From positions 1,116,001 through 1,180,000 of the forward strand of contig NZ_CP029176.1 in NCBI RefSeq assembly GCF_003352165.1: 64,000 nt of DNA, written 5' to 3'. A program made the translations under genes and the position numbers. This document shows positions 16,141-35,022 of this stretch, in pieces; within the stretch, counting starts at the first letter, position 1; each line of letters opens with the position of its first letter. The stretch is from Acidibrevibacterium fodinaquatile (lineage in GTDB: Bacteria > Pseudomonadota > Alphaproteobacteria > Acetobacterales > Acetobacteraceae). The notes under the pieces are model-generated. The model was not told the DNA's origin, did not search any database, and was given only the letters and a program-made list of their open reading frames with translations.

Positions 16141-17120
16141 GCGCGCCCGCGATCGCCGACGGATGGCTTGCCGCGCACGCCGATTGGAGTGTTGCGGCCG
16201 GCAAGCGCTGGCTGTGCCGGGCGCGGCGTGAGGGAGCGGGCTGGCGGGTTTTGGCGCCCGCGCCGGTGGGCGATGCCGCGACCCTGCCGGCCCGACTGCT
16301 GGCCGAGAGCGGTGGCGCGCCGGTGGCGCTCGGGGTGGATTTTCCGCTCGGATTGCCGCGCGCTTATGTCGCCCGCCATCTCCTTGGACGGGTACGGGAT
16401 TTTCCCGATTTTCTCCAGAACATCGGCGAGTTTCCCGAATTTTTCGAGGTCAATCAAAGCCTCGCGACGGTGGCACCGGGGCGGCCGTTCTATCCTGCCC
16501 GCGGCCGGCGCGGGATGACGCGCGCGGCGCATGCGGCGGCCCTTGGGCTGGCCTCAGCCGCCGATCTCAGCCGCGCCTGTGACCGCGCGGCCGCCGAACG
16601 CCCGGCCGGCGCGCCGCTGTTTTGGACGCTCGGCGCCAATCAGAGCGGCAAGGCGGCGATCGACGCCTGGCGGGCATTGCTGGTCGCGCCCCATCCCGCC
16701 TTGCGTCTCTGGCCGTTTGCCGGCCCGCTCTTGCGGCTGCTCGCGCCGGGGCGGGTGGTGATCGCCGAGACCTACCCCGCCGAGGCGCTGCGCCAACTTG
16801 GCATCGGGCGGTTTGGCTCGAAGCGCCGCCAGGGTGACCGCGCAGCGCTCGCGGGGGCGCTGCTGCGGGCGCTCGGCGGGCTCGAGGCGTTTGCGACCCC
16901 AGCGCTCGCGGCGTCGATCGCCGACGGGTTCGGCGCCGATCCCGCCGGCGAGGACCGTTTCGATTGTCTACTCGGTGTGCTCTCCGTCCTCGGCGTCCTC
17001 GCCGGCCGCCGCCCCGACGCGCCACCGCCCGATCCCTGGCTCACCACCTGGGAAGGCTGGGTGCTCGGGCAGACGGCGGCGCCGCGCGCGGTTACGCCGG
17101 GCGCGGTGCACGCGGCATGA
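16137..17120 (+). CDS. DUF429-like predicted nuclease
   Basis: The protein-like reading begins just after the previous gene (SAPAIADGWLAAHADWS) and continues to 17120, about 327 residues. VALGVDFPLGLP, FWTLGANQSGKAAIDAW, VIAETYPAEALRQLG and GEDRFDCLLGVLSVLGVL resemble the RNase H-like DUF429 family, in which conserved acidic residues would bind metal. No ATG, GTG or TTG exists in frame before 16251 (TTG), which would remove clearly coding sequence; CTG at 16137, overlapping the upstream stop as CTGA, is the best guess. Its 3' end overlaps the convergent membrane-protein gene by 29 bases. Confidence 0.65.
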   Translation: MSAPAIADGWLAAHADWSVAAGKRWLCRARREGAGWRVLAPAPVGDAATLPARLLAESGGAPVALGVDFPLGLPRAYVARHLLGRVRDFPDFLQNIGEFPEFFEVNQSLATVAPGRPFYPARGRRGMTRAAHAAALGLASAADLSRACDRAAAERPAGAPLFWTLGANQSGKAAIDAWRALLVAPHPALRLWPFAGPLLRLLAPGRVVIAETYPAEALRQLGIGRFGSKRRQGDRAALAGALLRALGGLEAFATPALAASIADGFGADPAGEDRFDCLLGVLSVLGVLAGRRPDAPPPDPWLTTWEGWVLGQTAAPRAVTPGAVHAA

Positions 17121-17529
17121 GGAGCGGCGTGATGAGACCGACGCCGATGCCCCAGAAGCCGTTGATCAGCAACGAATCGACCCAGGGGATCAGGGCGAAG
17201 CCAAAGCCGATCGGCAGCCCCTTGATCGCGGTGACGACGAACAGGCCGACCAGGGCGGCAATGATGCCGAGCCCGAGACCGCTGAGCCACAGCGGACGCG
17301 GCAGCGAGGGCAGCGCAAGGCCAAACACCGCGCCATAGAGCCCACCCCAGAAACAGAGGCTGATGATTTTTGGCACGCCCAGCGGCGCCGTCGGCGCCAT
17401 CGGGAAGGGTGGCGGCATCATGTGCGCAACGTGCAGCGCCGCCCACATCGCCTGATGGAAAATGAGGGTCGAAAGCACCGCAGCGATGAAGCCGAGGAGG
17501 GCGCGGGCCGGCAAGCCTGGGCTAGTCAT
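17092..17529 (-). CDS. Predicted integral membrane protein (145 aa)
   Basis: A 145-residue hydrophobic protein with about four membrane segments: LLGFIAAVLSTLIFHQAMW, IISLCFWGGLYGAVFGLAL, LGLGIIAALVGLFVV and LLINGFWGIGVGLITPLL, separated by short loops. Between the first two is a proline/methionine-rich stretch (HMMPPPFPMAPTAP). No family is recognised with certainty, though small four-helix proteins of this shape are common in Acetobacteraceae. It is divergent from rplK and converges on the DUF429-like gene with a short overlap. Confidence 0.7.
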   Translation of the reverse strand: MTSPGLPARALLGFIAAVLSTLIFHQAMWAALHVAHMMPPPFPMAPTAPLGVPKIISLCFWGGLYGAVFGLALPSLPRPLWLSGLGLGIIAALVGLFVVTAIKGLPIGFGFALIPWVDSLLINGFWGIGVGLITPLLMPRAPRPA

Positions 17530-17741
17530 GGCGTTTCCTTTCCTGTCATGCCGAAATAGCGCTGGACTTGCGGGCGGGCATTCGATAAGAGCCCGCCTTC
17601 ATCTGGAACGCGGGAGGCCGGGCGCGTCCGGCCGCTTGTACCGCGGTCCCTTGGTGTTTTGTCCGGGCCGTGCAGCGTCGCGGTATTCGGAGCGTTCGTC
17701 TCGACATTTGGCCTCGCTGCGAGGTGCGGAGAACCAGGGAT

Positions 17742-18176
17742 ATGGCGAAGAAGATCACCGGCTACATCAAATTGCAAATCCCGGCGGGGAAGGCCAATCC
17801 CTCGCCGCCGGTCGGCCCGGCGCTCGGCCAGCGTGGCTTGAACATCATGCAATTCTGCAAGGAATTCAACGCCGCGACCCAGACGATGGAGCCCGGGATG
17901 CCGGTGCCGGTGGTGATCACCGCCTATGGCGACCGCACCTTCAGCTTCATCATGAAGTCGCCGCCCAATACCTATTTCCTGAAGCGGGCGGCGAAGATCG
18001 AGAAGGGCTCCTCGACGGTCGGCAAGGGCGGCGCGGTCGGGCGGGTGACGATGAGCCAGCTCCGCGAAATCGCCGCGCAGAAGATCCAGGACACCAACGC
18101 CAACGACATCGAGGGGTTGGTGCGGATGCTGATCGGCTCGGCCCGCTCGATGGGTCTCACCGTGGTGGAGGGCTGA
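17742..18176 (+). CDS. rplK: 50S ribosomal protein L11
   Basis: L11 binds the GTPase-associated region of 23S rRNA. The ATG at 17742 gives [20 protein letters not shown] and 144 residues, the family norm; upstream codons in frame are not L11-like. Landmarks: [20 protein letters not shown] at the N-terminus and [13 protein letters not shown] in the rRNA-binding C-terminal domain. It opens the rplKAJL-rpoBC operon. The usual upstream secE and nusG are not adjacent here. Confidence 0.97.
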   Translation: MAKKITGYIKLQIPAGKANPSPPVGPALGQRGLNIMQFCKEFNAATQTMEPGMPVPVVITAYGDRTFSFIMKSPPNTYFLKRAAKIEKGSSTVGKGGAVGRVTMSQLREIAAQKIQDTNANDIEGLVRMLIGSARSMGLTVVEG

Positions 18177-18179
18177 GCG

Positions 18180-18872
18180 ATGGCGCACAATAAGCGGCTG
18201 CGCGCGGCGTACGCGACGATCGAGGCGAACAAGCCTTACCCGCTCGACGAGGCGGTCCGGCTGGTCAAGGCCAATGCCCGCGCCAAGTTCGACGAGACGG
18301 TGGAGGTCGCGATGAATCTCGGCATCGACCCGCGCCACGCCGATCAGATGGTGCGTGGCCTGGTCAGCCTCCCGAACGGCACCGGCAAGACGCTCAGGGT
18401 CGCGGTGTTCGCGCGCGGCGCCAAGGCCGAGGAAGCGCAGGCGGCTGGCGCCGACGTGGTGGGCGCCGAGGATCTGGCGGAAAAGGTGCAGGCTGGCGAG
18501 ATCGCTTTCGATCGCTGCATCGCGACCCCGGACATGATGGCGCTGGTCGGGCGGCTCGGCAAAATCCTCGGCCCGCGCGGGCTGATGCCGAACCCCAAGC
18601 TCGGCACCGTGACGATGGACGTGAAGGGCGCGGTTTCGGCCGCCAAATCCGGCCAGGTCGAGTTCCGCGCCGAAAAGGCCGGGATCGTGCATGCCGGTGT
18701 TGGGAAGGCGAGTTTTCCCGAGGACAAGCTCCTTGAAAACATTCGCGCTTTTGTCGATGCCATTCAGAAAGCGAAGCCGACCGGCGCCAAGGGCACCTAT
18801 GTCCAGAAGGTCGCGCTGAGTTCGACGATGGGGGCCGGGATCCGGGTCGATATCGCATCCATAGCCCCGTAA
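18180..18872 (+). CDS. rplA: 50S ribosomal protein L1
   Basis: L1 forms the mobile stalk beside the E site and in many bacteria represses its own mRNA. The 230-residue length is standard. Typical stretches are [20 protein letters not shown], the [20 protein letters not shown] signature near residue 125 and [15 protein letters not shown]. It starts 3 bases after rplK, so the pair is translated together. An L1 operator is expected in the rplK leader but was not resolved. Confidence 0.97.
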   Translation: MAHNKRLRAAYATIEANKPYPLDEAVRLVKANARAKFDETVEVAMNLGIDPRHADQMVRGLVSLPNGTGKTLRVAVFARGAKAEEAQAAGADVVGAEDLAEKVQAGEIAFDRCIATPDMMALVGRLGKILGPRGLMPNPKLGTVTMDVKGAVSAAKSGQVEFRAEKAGIVHAGVGKASFPEDKLLENIRAFVDAIQKAKPTGAKGTYVQKVALSSTMGAGIRVDIASIAP

Positions 18873-18889
18873 GGGGCACGAAATACGCC

Positions 18890-19160
18890 GGCGTGAGCCG
18901 GCGGGCAGGGTGACGGGCTTCGCCCGCCGCCCGAACCTGTCCGAGACCGCACGTGGTTGTCCCTGATCGGGGAAAACCTTAAGGGGCCGAGCGCCCGCGC
19001 GCGGGAGACGGGGAAGCCCGGAAAGGCTGACGGCATCGTCCGGCGGCGTCTCCTGGCGGGTCCGTGTGCAAGGGACAGGCGAACCGGATCGCGGGGGAAA
19101 CGCCGCGGTCCTGAGGGCAACCCGGCTCGGCGCGCTGGCGCCGGGCGAGAACCAGGAGAC
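18890..19160 (+). promoter_or_regulatory. Probable L10 leader (autoregulatory mRNA region)
   Basis: A 292-base gap separates rplA from rplJ. It holds a strong hairpin near 18890-18930 (GCCGGC-type arms and GGCGGGC partners) and the segment GTCCGAGACCGCACGTGG, which is like the conserved alphaproteobacterial L10 leader in which the L10(L12)n complex binds a kink-turn to repress rplJL translation. A structure was not computed; the call rests on position, length and this motif. Confidence 0.5.
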
Positions 19161-19164
19161 TTGT

Positions 19165-19683
19165 GTGGACCGTACGGAGAAGCGGGAATTCGTTGCCTCG
19201 CTCGCTGCGGTGTTCGCCGAGACGTCGATGGTGGTGGTCACCCGCAATAGCGGGCTGACGGTCGCCGAAGTGACGGATCTGCGGCGCCGGATGCGAGCGG
19301 CGGGGGCGCAATTCAAGGTCGCGAAGAACCGGCTGGCTCTGCGCGCCTTGGATGGGACCCAATTCGACGGCATCGCCAAGCTGCTGAAAGGGCCGACCGC
19401 GCTCGCGTGGTCGTCTGATCCGGTGGCAGTGGCGAAGGCGGCCGTCGAGTTCGCCAAGACCAACGAGAAGCTGGTGGTGCTGGGTGGTGCGCTGGGATCG
19501 CGGACGCTGGATGCGGCCGGGATACGCGCATTGGCCGAGCTGCCGTCGCTGGAGACGCTGCGGGCGCAATTGCTGGGGCTGATCAATGCCCCGGCGACGC
19601 GCCTCGCCGGCGTTCTGCAGGCGCCGGCGGGCCAGCTCGCGCGGGTTTTCGGGGCCTATGCCAAGACCGCCGAGGCGGCTTGA
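19165..19683 (+). CDS. rplJ: 50S ribosomal protein L10
   Basis: The start is the GTG at 19165, preceded by CCAGGAGAC, a good ribosome site; it gives [13 protein letters not shown] and 172 residues, as usual. The open frame upstream falls in the leader and is not L10-like. L10 anchors L7/L12 dimers to the ribosome stalk; the [20 protein letters not shown] and [12 protein letters not shown] stretches bind 23S rRNA, and the C-terminal helix ([12 protein letters not shown]) carries the L12 docking sites. Confidence 0.96.
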   Translation: MDRTEKREFVASLAAVFAETSMVVVTRNSGLTVAEVTDLRRRMRAAGAQFKVAKNRLALRALDGTQFDGIAKLLKGPTALAWSSDPVAVAKAAVEFAKTNEKLVVLGGALGSRTLDAAGIRALAELPSLETLRAQLLGLINAPATRLAGVLQAPAGQLARVFGAYAKTAEAA

Positions 19684-19702
19684 TCGCAACGCGACGAGAA
19701 TG

Positions 19703-19821
19703 GCCCCTAGTGTCCTGCCCCTGACATGCTTTGGCATGTCAGGGATCAGCAGGCCACTGAAAACAAAGAGCTAGTGCCCGTGGAATTCGCTTGTGAATTT
19801 CTAAAACGGGACACTAGGGGC
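19703..19821. mobile_element. MITE-like element between rplJ and rplL
   Basis: A 119-base unit is bounded by a perfect 13-base terminal inverted repeat, GCCCCTAGTGTCC at 19703 and its complement ending at 19821. Inside is a perfect hairpin with 11-base arms (CCCTGACATGC at 19719-19729, partner 19734-19744, loop TTTG). There is no open frame. No direct target duplication is apparent. The location, within a normally compact ribosomal operon, and the structure suggest an old insertion of a non-autonomous element; the ribosome site for rplL lies just downstream of it. Confidence 0.65.
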
Positions 19822-19865
19822 TTGCATGCAACCGAATAGGGCTTATAAAGTAGGAGATTGACGTT

Positions 19866-20243
19866 ATGGCTGAACTGACGAAGTTGGTAGAGGAGCTGTC
19901 GAGCCTCACGGTGCTCGAGGCTGCCGAGCTGTCGAAGCTTCTCGAGGAGAAGTGGGGCGTGTCTGCGGCTGCGCCGGTGGCGATGGCCGCGCCAGCGGCG
20001 GCGGCGGCTGCCGCGGCTCCGGCCGAGGAGCAGACCGAATTCACCGTCATCCTGGCCAAGGCCGGGGAGAAGAAAATCAACGTCATCAAGGAGATCCGCA
20101 CGATCACTGGGCTTGGCCTGAAAGAAGCCAAGGATCTCGTCGAGGGCGCCCCGAAGACCGTCAAGGAAGGGGTCAACAAGGACGAGGCGGAGAAGCTGCG
20201 GAAGATTCTGGAAGAGCAGGGCGCGACTGTCGAGATCAAGTAG
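19866..20243 (+). CDS. rplL: 50S ribosomal protein L7/L12
   Basis: The 125-residue stalk protein has the N-terminal dimer domain ([19 protein letters not shown]), an alanine-rich hinge (about residues 38-57) and the C-terminal factor-binding domain with [19 protein letters not shown] and [12 protein letters not shown]. It recruits translation GTPases. A TAGGAGATTG ribosome site precedes the start. It is separated from rplJ by the MITE-like element, unlike the short gap normally seen. Confidence 0.97.
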   Translation: MAELTKLVEELSSLTVLEAAELSKLLEEKWGVSAAAPVAMAAPAAAAAAAAPAEEQTEFTVILAKAGEKKINVIKEIRTITGLGLKEAKDLVEGAPKTVKEGVNKDEAEKLRKILEEQGATVEIK

Positions 20244-20277
20244 CGCAAAGGGGCGTCGTCCCCGGTGGCTTTGGGGT

Positions 20278-20307
20278 CAGACGGAGATCGGGTGCGATCT
20301 CTGTCTG
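20278..20307 (+). promoter_or_regulatory. Hairpin between rplL and rpoB (putative attenuator or RNase III site)
   Basis: A 12-base stem (CAGACGGAGATC with GATCTCTGTCTG, one G-U pair) and six-base loop GGGTGC lies 35 bases after the rplL stop. It is followed by a weak T-containing tract rather than a clear U run. In E. coli the same gap holds an attenuator and an RNase III site that lower rpoBC output relative to rplL; a similar role is likely here by position. Confidence 0.5.
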
Positions 20308-20491
20308 GTTTCCTGTTGTCGGGGCTGATCGCAGCGATGCAGGGCGCCCGGTGCGGCGTTCGGCCGAGATGAAGGCCCGGGGTGGATCAGCGTCGGGGCG
20401 AGACGAAGGCGGACTAGGTTGGGCGCTCTCCGGGCTTATTCCGGGGCGCATGGCGGCGAATTCGCCGCATTGGCGATCTTGAGGATAGAGC

Positions 20492-24679
<4,188 letters not shown>

Positions 24680-24758
24680 TAGCGGCGTTTCTCAGCGGAT
24701 TTCCGGAAAAGCTTCCCCTTGGCAACACCCGCGCCGCCGCGCGGGTCGAGCGGAGTGA

Positions 24759-28925
<4,167 letters not shown>

Positions 28926-28949
28926 GGCGAGAGGATGGGCTGGCAATCA

Positions 28950-28978
28950 GACCGGGGCTTCGTCCCCGGTCTTTTTTT
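28950..28978 (+). terminator. Rho-independent terminator after rpoC
   Basis: Perfect 8-base stem GACCGGGG with CCCCGGTC around the loop CTTCGT, followed by seven T residues. It ends the rplKAJL-rpoBC transcript. Confidence 0.93.
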
Positions 28979-29037
28979 GCCGCATTCTTGGCACCGCTTT
29001 TTGCGCGCGTGGGCTTTTGTGCCACTCTCACCGCGTT

Positions 29038-29679
29038 ATGACGTCTTCTCCCCTCATCGCGGCGTTTTTGGGTGGCGCTATCTATATCCTGATCCCGGGG
29101 CCGGCGTTTCTTGCCCTGCTTGCGCTCGGCGCCGCGGCCGGACGACGCGCGGCGCTCCGGTTCGCGGCGGGCAATCTCGCCGGTGATCTGGTGTGGAATG
29201 GTCTCGCGTTGCTGGCGCTGATCGGGGCGCGGGAGATCGGCGCCGGGGTGTTCGCCGCGCTCGACCTCATCTCCGGGCTTTATCTCGGCTGGCTCGGCGT
29301 TCGTGCGCTGAGGGCGGGAGGTATCGCAAGGCAGGCCATGGTGCCGCGGCGAGCGCTGCTGCGCGGCGTTGTCTTTGGCCTGACCAACCCCAAGGGCTAC
29401 CCGGTTGCCGTTGCGACCTTCGCCGCGCTGCTCTCAGGGCAGCCGGGAGGGCTCGGCATGGCCCATTTGCCGGCGCTTTTTGCGATGGTGGCGGGGGGTA
29501 TCGCCGGCGCCGATCTGTTGTTGGTGGTAATGGTCGGCTTGCGGCCATTCCGACATTTTTACGCCCGCTATCAGCAATGGCTCACCCGTGGGGCGGGCCT
29601 TCTATTTGTTGGATTCGGCGCGCATGCGCTCTATCTCGGCGGCTATGCCGCCCTCACGGGCGGCCGGGCTGGGCGATGA
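29038..29679 (+). CDS. LysE/RhtB family amino-acid exporter
   Basis: The ATG at 29038 (MTSSPLIAAFLGGAIYILIPG) gives 213 residues with six predicted membrane segments, the size and layout of LysE/RhtB efflux proteins. The family's early signature PGPAFLALLALGAAAGRRAA follows the first helix, and GLTNPKGYPVAVATF sits after the third. A start at 29017 in frame would add a hydrophilic tip. Substrates of relatives are lysine, threonine, homoserine or similar; not predictable here. Stands alone between the rpoC terminator and the str operon promoter. Confidence 0.88.
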   Translation: MTSSPLIAAFLGGAIYILIPGPAFLALLALGAAAGRRAALRFAAGNLAGDLVWNGLALLALIGAREIGAGVFAALDLISGLYLGWLGVRALRAGGIARQAMVPRRALLRGVVFGLTNPKGYPVAVATFAALLSGQPGGLGMAHLPALFAMVAGGIAGADLLLVVMVGLRPFRHFYARYQQWLTRGAGLLFVGFGAHALYLGGYAALTGGRAGR

Positions 29680-29735
29680 GCCGCATTGGCCGAGCGATGG
29701 TGGGTGGCGAGCGATGTTTTTTGCCGGCGCGGCGC

Positions 29736-29764
29736 TTGACTCAAGGCGACGCGGCTCGTAGGTT
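29736..29764 (+). promoter_or_regulatory. Candidate sigma-70 type promoter of the str operon
   Basis: TTGACT at 29736 and TAGGTT at 29759 are separated by 17 bases, in the 336-base gap before rpsL. The transcript would carry a leader of about 245 bases; nothing else coding is seen in that gap, though a short palindrome near 29865 may act in the leader. Confidence 0.5.
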
Positions 29765-30015
29765 CCGCGCCCTCAGCCAACCGCTCTCACGAGGGGGTGG
29801 CCGTTATTCGCAGGCAGCAAGGTCCGCGGCGCCGTAGCGGTTGGTTTAACCCCGCTTCTTAGGCCGCAGACACGGGTCTTCCGTAGGCCGGATGTTTTCG
29901 GCCAGTGCGGGGGAACGGCGTGAAGGCAATGCTGCGGCGTTTGGCGTGCGTCGTATTGGGGCAGATGGCCGAGGTTCCGGCCGTGGCTCCGTTGTTGGGA
30001 TTGGAAAAGAGGTCT

Positions 30016-30387
30016 ATGCCGACCATCAACCAGTTGATCGCCAAGGGGCGTGAGCCGCGTGGCAAGCGCAACAAAGTTCCCGCCCTGCAAGGCTGCCCGC
30101 AGAAGCGGGGTGTCTGCACGCGTGTCTATACGACGACGCCGAAAAAGCCCAATTCGGCTTTGCGCAAAGTGGCCAAGGTGCGTTTGACCAATGGCTATGA
30201 GGTGGTGAGCTACATCCCCGGCGAGGGCCATAATCTGCAGGAGCATAGCGTGGTGTTGATCCGCGGCGGCCGCGTCAAGGATTTGCCCGGCGTGCGTTAT
30301 CACATTCTGCGCGGCGTGCTCGACACCCAAGGCATCGCCAAGCGCCGCCAGCGCCGCTCGCTTTACGGCGCCAAGCGGCCGAAGTGA
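30016..30387 (+). CDS. rpsL: 30S ribosomal protein S12
   Basis: S12 sits in the decoding centre. The ATG at 30016 ([16 protein letters not shown]) follows an AAAAGAGGTCT ribosome site and gives 123 residues; the upstream open frame is not S12-like. The lysines at which streptomycin resistance arises are both present ([11 protein letters not shown] and GRVKDLPG), so the sequence is of the susceptible type. First gene of the str operon. Confidence 0.97.
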   Translation: MPTINQLIAKGREPRGKRNKVPALQGCPQKRGVCTRVYTTTPKKPNSALRKVAKVRLTNGYEVVSYIPGEGHNLQEHSVVLIRGGRVKDLPGVRYHILRGVLDTQGIAKRRQRRSLYGAKRPK

Positions 30388-30400
30388 CGGGGGAACAGCG

Positions 30401-30877
30401 ATGAGTCGCCGCCACCGCGCCGTCAAGCGCGAAACCCTGCCGGACGCGAAGTTCGGCGATGCCGTGATCGCGCGTTTCATGAATGCGCTGATGTATAATG
30501 GTAAGAAATCAGTCGCCGAGGGTATCGTTTATGGCGCGCTCGATGTCATGAAGCGGCGCGGCGGCGCGAATGCCGATCCCGTGCGGATGTTTCATGAGGC
30601 GCTGGACAATGTGAAGCCGGCGGTGGAAGTGCGTTCGCGCCGGGTTGGCGGCGCCACCTACCAGGTGCCGGTCGAGGTGCGCGCCGAGCGACGCCAAGCG
30701 CTGGCGATTCGCTGGATCATCGATGCGGCCCGCAAGCGCGGCGAGCACACCATGGAAGACCGCCTCTCTAACGAACTGATGGATGCCGTGAACAACCGTG
30801 GCGCGGCAGTGAAGAAACGTGAAGACACGCATCGGATGGCGGAAGCGAACAAGGCTTTCAGCCATTACCGCTGGTAA
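30401..30877 (+). CDS. rpsG: 30S ribosomal protein S7
   Basis: S7 nucleates assembly of the 30S head. The 158-residue protein starts [20 protein letters not shown] and contains [16 protein letters not shown] and [11 protein letters not shown] with a [21 protein letters not shown] end, all standard. It starts 13 bases after rpsL. In most bacteria fusA follows; here only 58 bases separate S7 from tuf. Confidence 0.97.
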   Translation: MSRRHRAVKRETLPDAKFGDAVIARFMNALMYNGKKSVAEGIVYGALDVMKRRGGANADPVRMFHEALDNVKPAVEVRSRRVGGATYQVPVEVRAERRQALAIRWIIDAARKRGEHTMEDRLSNELMDAVNNRGAAVKKREDTHRMAEANKAFSHYRW

Positions 30878-30935
30878 TCAAGCAACCCTATCCCCGACGA
30901 ACTTCTGAGCCACACCGGGCACGGAGAACAAGACG

Positions 30936-32126
<1,191 letters not shown>

Positions 32127-32164
32127 GGTCGCGATCGCGCGAAACGTAGAGCTGGAACGAACCC

Positions 32165-32473
32165 ATGGACAACCAGAATATCCGCATCCGCCTGAAAGCG
32201 TATGATCACCGCGTGCTCGATAACAGCACGAAGGAGATCGTGAACACGGCCAAGCGCACAGGCGCGCGTGTTCGTGGGCCGATTCCGCTGCCGACTCATA
32301 TCGAGCGATTCACCGTGAATCGCTCGCCACATGTCGACAAGAAAAGCCGCGAGCAGTTCGAAATCCGAACCCATCGCCGCCTTCTTGATATCGTCGAGCC
32401 CACGCCGCAGACGGTCGATGCTTTGATGAAGCTCGATCTCGCTGCCGGCGTGGACGTCGAGATCAAAATCTGA
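32165..32473 (+). CDS. rpsJ: 30S ribosomal protein S10
   Basis: The 102-residue protein starts [20 protein letters not shown] and contains [20 protein letters not shown] and [14 protein letters not shown], the S10 hallmarks including the loop reaching into the 30S head. S10 also acts as NusE in antitermination. It starts 38 bases after tuf; no long S10 leader is present, so the E. coli type L4 attenuation seems absent. Confidence 0.97.
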   Translation: MDNQNIRIRLKAYDHRVLDNSTKEIVNTAKRTGARVRGPIPLPTHIERFTVNRSPHVDKKSREQFEIRTHRRLLDIVEPTPQTVDALMKLDLAAGVDVEIKI

Positions 32474-32497
32474 AGCATCTGATCTGAAGAAAACGTC

Positions 32498-33190
32498 ATG
32501 CGCACCGGATTATTGGCAAGAAAACTGGGGATGACCCGGTTGTTCAAGGATGATGGCACTCATGTGCCGGTCACCGTTCTGCATCTCGACGAGGTGCAGG
32601 TGGTGTCAGTGCGCGACCCCGCGCGGGACGGCTACACGGCGGTGCAACTCGGGTTCGGACGCGCCAAGGTGAAGAATGTCAGCAAGGCCAATCGTGGCCA
32701 TTTTGCCAAGGCCAAGGTCGAGCCAAAGCGGAAGCTGGTGGAGTTCCGGGTGGCGCCTGATGCCGTGCTGGAGCCGGGGGCGACGCTGTCGGCGGCGCAT
32801 TTCGCGATCGGGCAGAAGGTCGATGTCTCTGGCACCTCGAAGGGCAAGGGTTTTGCCGGCGCGATGAAGCGGTGGAATTTCCGTGGTTTGGAGGCGAGCC
32901 ACGGCGTTTCCATCAGCCATCGCAGTCACGGCTCGACCGGTAATCGCCAGGATCCCGGCAAGACGTTCAAGAACAAGAAAATGGCCGGCCATCTCGGCGA
33001 TGAGCGGGTGACCACACTCAATGTCGAGATTGCGCATGTCGATGCTGAGCGCGGCTTGATCATGGTCAAGGGCGCAGTGCCGGGGGGCAAGGGGTCTTTC
33101 GTTCTGGTGCGTGATGCGATCAAGCGTCCGCGCCCGGCGGATGCGCCGTATCCGGCGGATGCGCCGTATCCGGCGGCGCTGGCGGGCTGA
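32498..33190 (+). CDS. rplC: 50S ribosomal protein L3
   Basis: The 230-residue protein begins [16 protein letters not shown] and has [18 protein letters not shown] and [20 protein letters not shown], the segment that reaches the peptidyl-transferase centre. Its C-terminal tail holds a duplicated PADAPY hexapeptide encoded by an exact 18-base tandem repeat, beyond the conserved end of the protein. Confidence 0.96.
   Translation: MRTGLLARKLGMTRLFKDDGTHVPVTVLHLDEVQVVSVRDPARDGYTAVQLGFGRAKVKNVSKANRGHFAKAKVEPKRKLVEFRVAPDAVLEPGATLSAAHFAIGQKVDVSGTSKGKGFAGAMKRWNFRGLEASHGVSISHRSHGSTGNRQDPGKTFKNKKMAGHLGDERVTTLNVEIAHVDAERGLIMVKGAVPGGKGSFVLVRDAIKRPRPADAPYPADAPYPAALAG
33134..33169 (+). repeat. 18-bp tandem duplication in the rplC tail
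   Basis: Two identical copies of CCGGCGGATGCGCCGTAT (33134-33151 and 33152-33169), in frame, encode PADAPY twice at the non-conserved C-terminus of L3. Confidence 0.9.
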
Positions 33191-33200
33191 GGGGCGGGTG

Positions 33201-33830
33201 ATGGAAATCGAAATCAGAACGCTGGACGATACCGCGGTCGGCAAAACCGAACTCAATGACGCGGTGTTTGGTGCCAGCCCGCGCGAGGACATCATGGCGC
33301 GGGTGGTGCATTGGCAGTTGGCCAAGCGCCGCGCCGGCACGCATGCCGTCAAGGGAATGGGCGAGGTCTCGGGCACCACGCGCAAGCCTTATAAACAGAA
33401 GGGCACCGGGCGGGCGCGCCAAGGCAGCTTGCGGGCGCCGCAATTCCGCACCGGCGGGGTGGTGCATGGCCCGGTGGTGCGCGACCACGGCTATGATCTG
33501 CCGAAGAAGGTGCGCCGCCTCGGGTTGATTTCGGCGCTTTCGAAGAAGTGGGCCGAAGGCAAGTTGGTGGTGTTGGAGAGCGCCGGGGGTGTTGGTAAGA
33601 CCAGGGATCTCGTGGGGAAGTTGAAGACCCTCGGTTGGCGCTCGGCGCTGATTGTCGATCACGAGGTTGATGGCGAGCTTCTCCGCGCCAGCCGCAATGT
33701 GCCGGGGGTCGACGTGCTGCCGTCGCTCGGCGCGAATGTTTACGACATTCTGCGCCATGATGTGCTCGCCATCACCGCAGCCGGGATTGCTTCTTTGACT
33801 GAGCGACTGACGCGGGAGATCGTGCGATGA
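33201..33830 (+). CDS. rplD: 50S ribosomal protein L4
   Basis: The ATG at 33201 ([18 protein letters not shown]) gives 209 residues; the frame is open upstream inside rplC but not L4-like. The extended loop lining the exit tunnel is visible as [20 protein letters not shown], where macrolide-resistance changes occur in other bacteria; the sequence looks wild-type. Overlaps rplW by four bases. Confidence 0.96.
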   Translation: MEIEIRTLDDTAVGKTELNDAVFGASPREDIMARVVHWQLAKRRAGTHAVKGMGEVSGTTRKPYKQKGTGRARQGSLRAPQFRTGGVVHGPVVRDHGYDLPKKVRRLGLISALSKKWAEGKLVVLESAGGVGKTRDLVGKLKTLGWRSALIVDHEVDGELLRASRNVPGVDVLPSLGANVYDILRHDVLAITAAGIASLTERLTREIVR

Positions 33831-34174
33831 CGTCGCCATACAAACTCGGCCAATCGGCGCGCAAACGGGCGGCGCATCTCTCGCGCGAAGAGATGTATCG
33901 CATCATTCGGAGCCCGGTGGTGACTGAGAAAGCAACGATGCTCGGCGAGCGCCATCAAATGGCCTTTCGCGTTGTTGCCGAGGCGACCAAGCCGGAGATC
34001 AAGGCCGCGATCGAAGGGTTGTTCGGCGTCAAGGTGACGGCGGTGAATACGCTCGTGACCAAGGGTAAGACCAAGCGCTTCCGCGGCCGCCCGGGTCGGC
34101 GAAGCGATGTCAAGAAAGCCTATGTGACGCTCGCCGAAGGTCAGACCATCGATCTGACCGTTGGTCTGGCGTGA
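33827..34174 (+). CDS. rplW: 50S ribosomal protein L23
   Basis: At 115 residues it is longer than the usual 95-100 owing to a basic N-terminal extension ([20 protein letters not shown]). The core starts at [15 protein letters not shown] and ends with [16 protein letters not shown]23 lies at the tunnel exit and is the docking site for trigger factor and SRP. An internal ATG at 33893 could be the start instead, but the four-base overlap with rplD favours 33827. Confidence 0.93.
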   Translation: MTSPYKLGQSARKRAAHLSREEMYRIIRSPVVTEKATMLGERHQMAFRVVAEATKPEIKAAIEGLFGVKVTAVNTLVTKGKTKRFRGRPGRRSDVKKAYVTLAEGQTIDLTVGLA

Positions 34175-34184
34175 AGGATCGACC

Positions 34185-35018
34185 ATGGCGCTGAAGAATT
34201 TCAATCCGGTTACGGCGAGCCTCCGCGGCACCATTCTCGTCGATCGTGGCGAGCTGTGGAAGGGAAAGCCGGTCAAGGCGCTGACCCGCGGCAAGACGGG
34301 GACTGGCGGGCGCAATAATCATGGCCATATCACCTCGCGGTTTCGCGGCGGCGGCCACAAGCGCGCCTATCGCCTGGTGGATTTCCGCCGGCGTAAGTTC
34401 GACGTTCCCGCCGTGGTGGAGCGGCTGGAGTATGATCCCAATCGTTCCGCGTTTCTCGCGCTGATCAAGTATCAGGACGGCGAACTCGCCTATATTCTCG
34501 CGCCGCAGCGTTTGCGCGTTGGTGATGTCGTGGTTTCCGGCGCGCGCGTCGATATCAAGCCCGGCAACGCGATGCCGATGGCGGCGATCCCGGTTGGCAC
34601 CATCATTCATAATATCGAGATGAAGCCCGGCGCGGGTGGCAAGATCGCGCGTGCCGCCGGCACGTTCGCCCAGCTCGTTGGCAAGGATGTGGGGTATGCC
34701 CAAGTCAAGCTGATGTCGGGTGAGTTGCGCATGGTGCGCGCGGAATGCATGGCGAGCATCGGCGCGGTCTCCAATCCCGATAACGCGAACGCCCATATCG
34801 GCAAGGCGGGGCGACAGCGCTGGCTCGGGCGGCGGCCGCATAATCGTGGCGTGGTGATGAACCCCGTCGATCATCCGCATGGTGGCGGCGAGGGTCGTAC
34901 ATCCGGTGGGCGCCATCCGGTGACGCCGTGGGGCAAGCCGACCAAGGGGTATAAGACTCGCGTGAACAAGCGCACGGACAAGCTGATCATTCGCCGGCGC
35001 AACAAGGGGAAGGGCTGA
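34185..35018 (+). CDS. rplB: 50S ribosomal protein L2
   Basis: L2 is needed for subunit joining and peptidyl transfer. The ATG at 34185 ([15 protein letters not shown]) gives 277 residues. Typical stretches are [19 protein letters not shown] and the C-terminal [20 protein letters not shown], whose histidine is functionally important. Standard length and place between rplW and rpsS. Confidence 0.97.
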   Translation: MALKNFNPVTASLRGTILVDRGELWKGKPVKALTRGKTGTGGRNNHGHITSRFRGGGHKRAYRLVDFRRRKFDVPAVVERLEYDPNRSAFLALIKYQDGELAYILAPQRLRVGDVVVSGARVDIKPGNAMPMAAIPVGTIIHNIEMKPGAGGKIARAAGTFAQLVGKDVGYAQVKLMSGELRMVRAECMASIGAVSNPDNANAHIGKAGRQRWLGRRPHNRGVVMNPVDHPHGGGEGRTSGGRHPVTPWGKPTKGYKTRVNKRTDKLIIRRRNKGKG

Positions 35019-35022
35019 ACCG

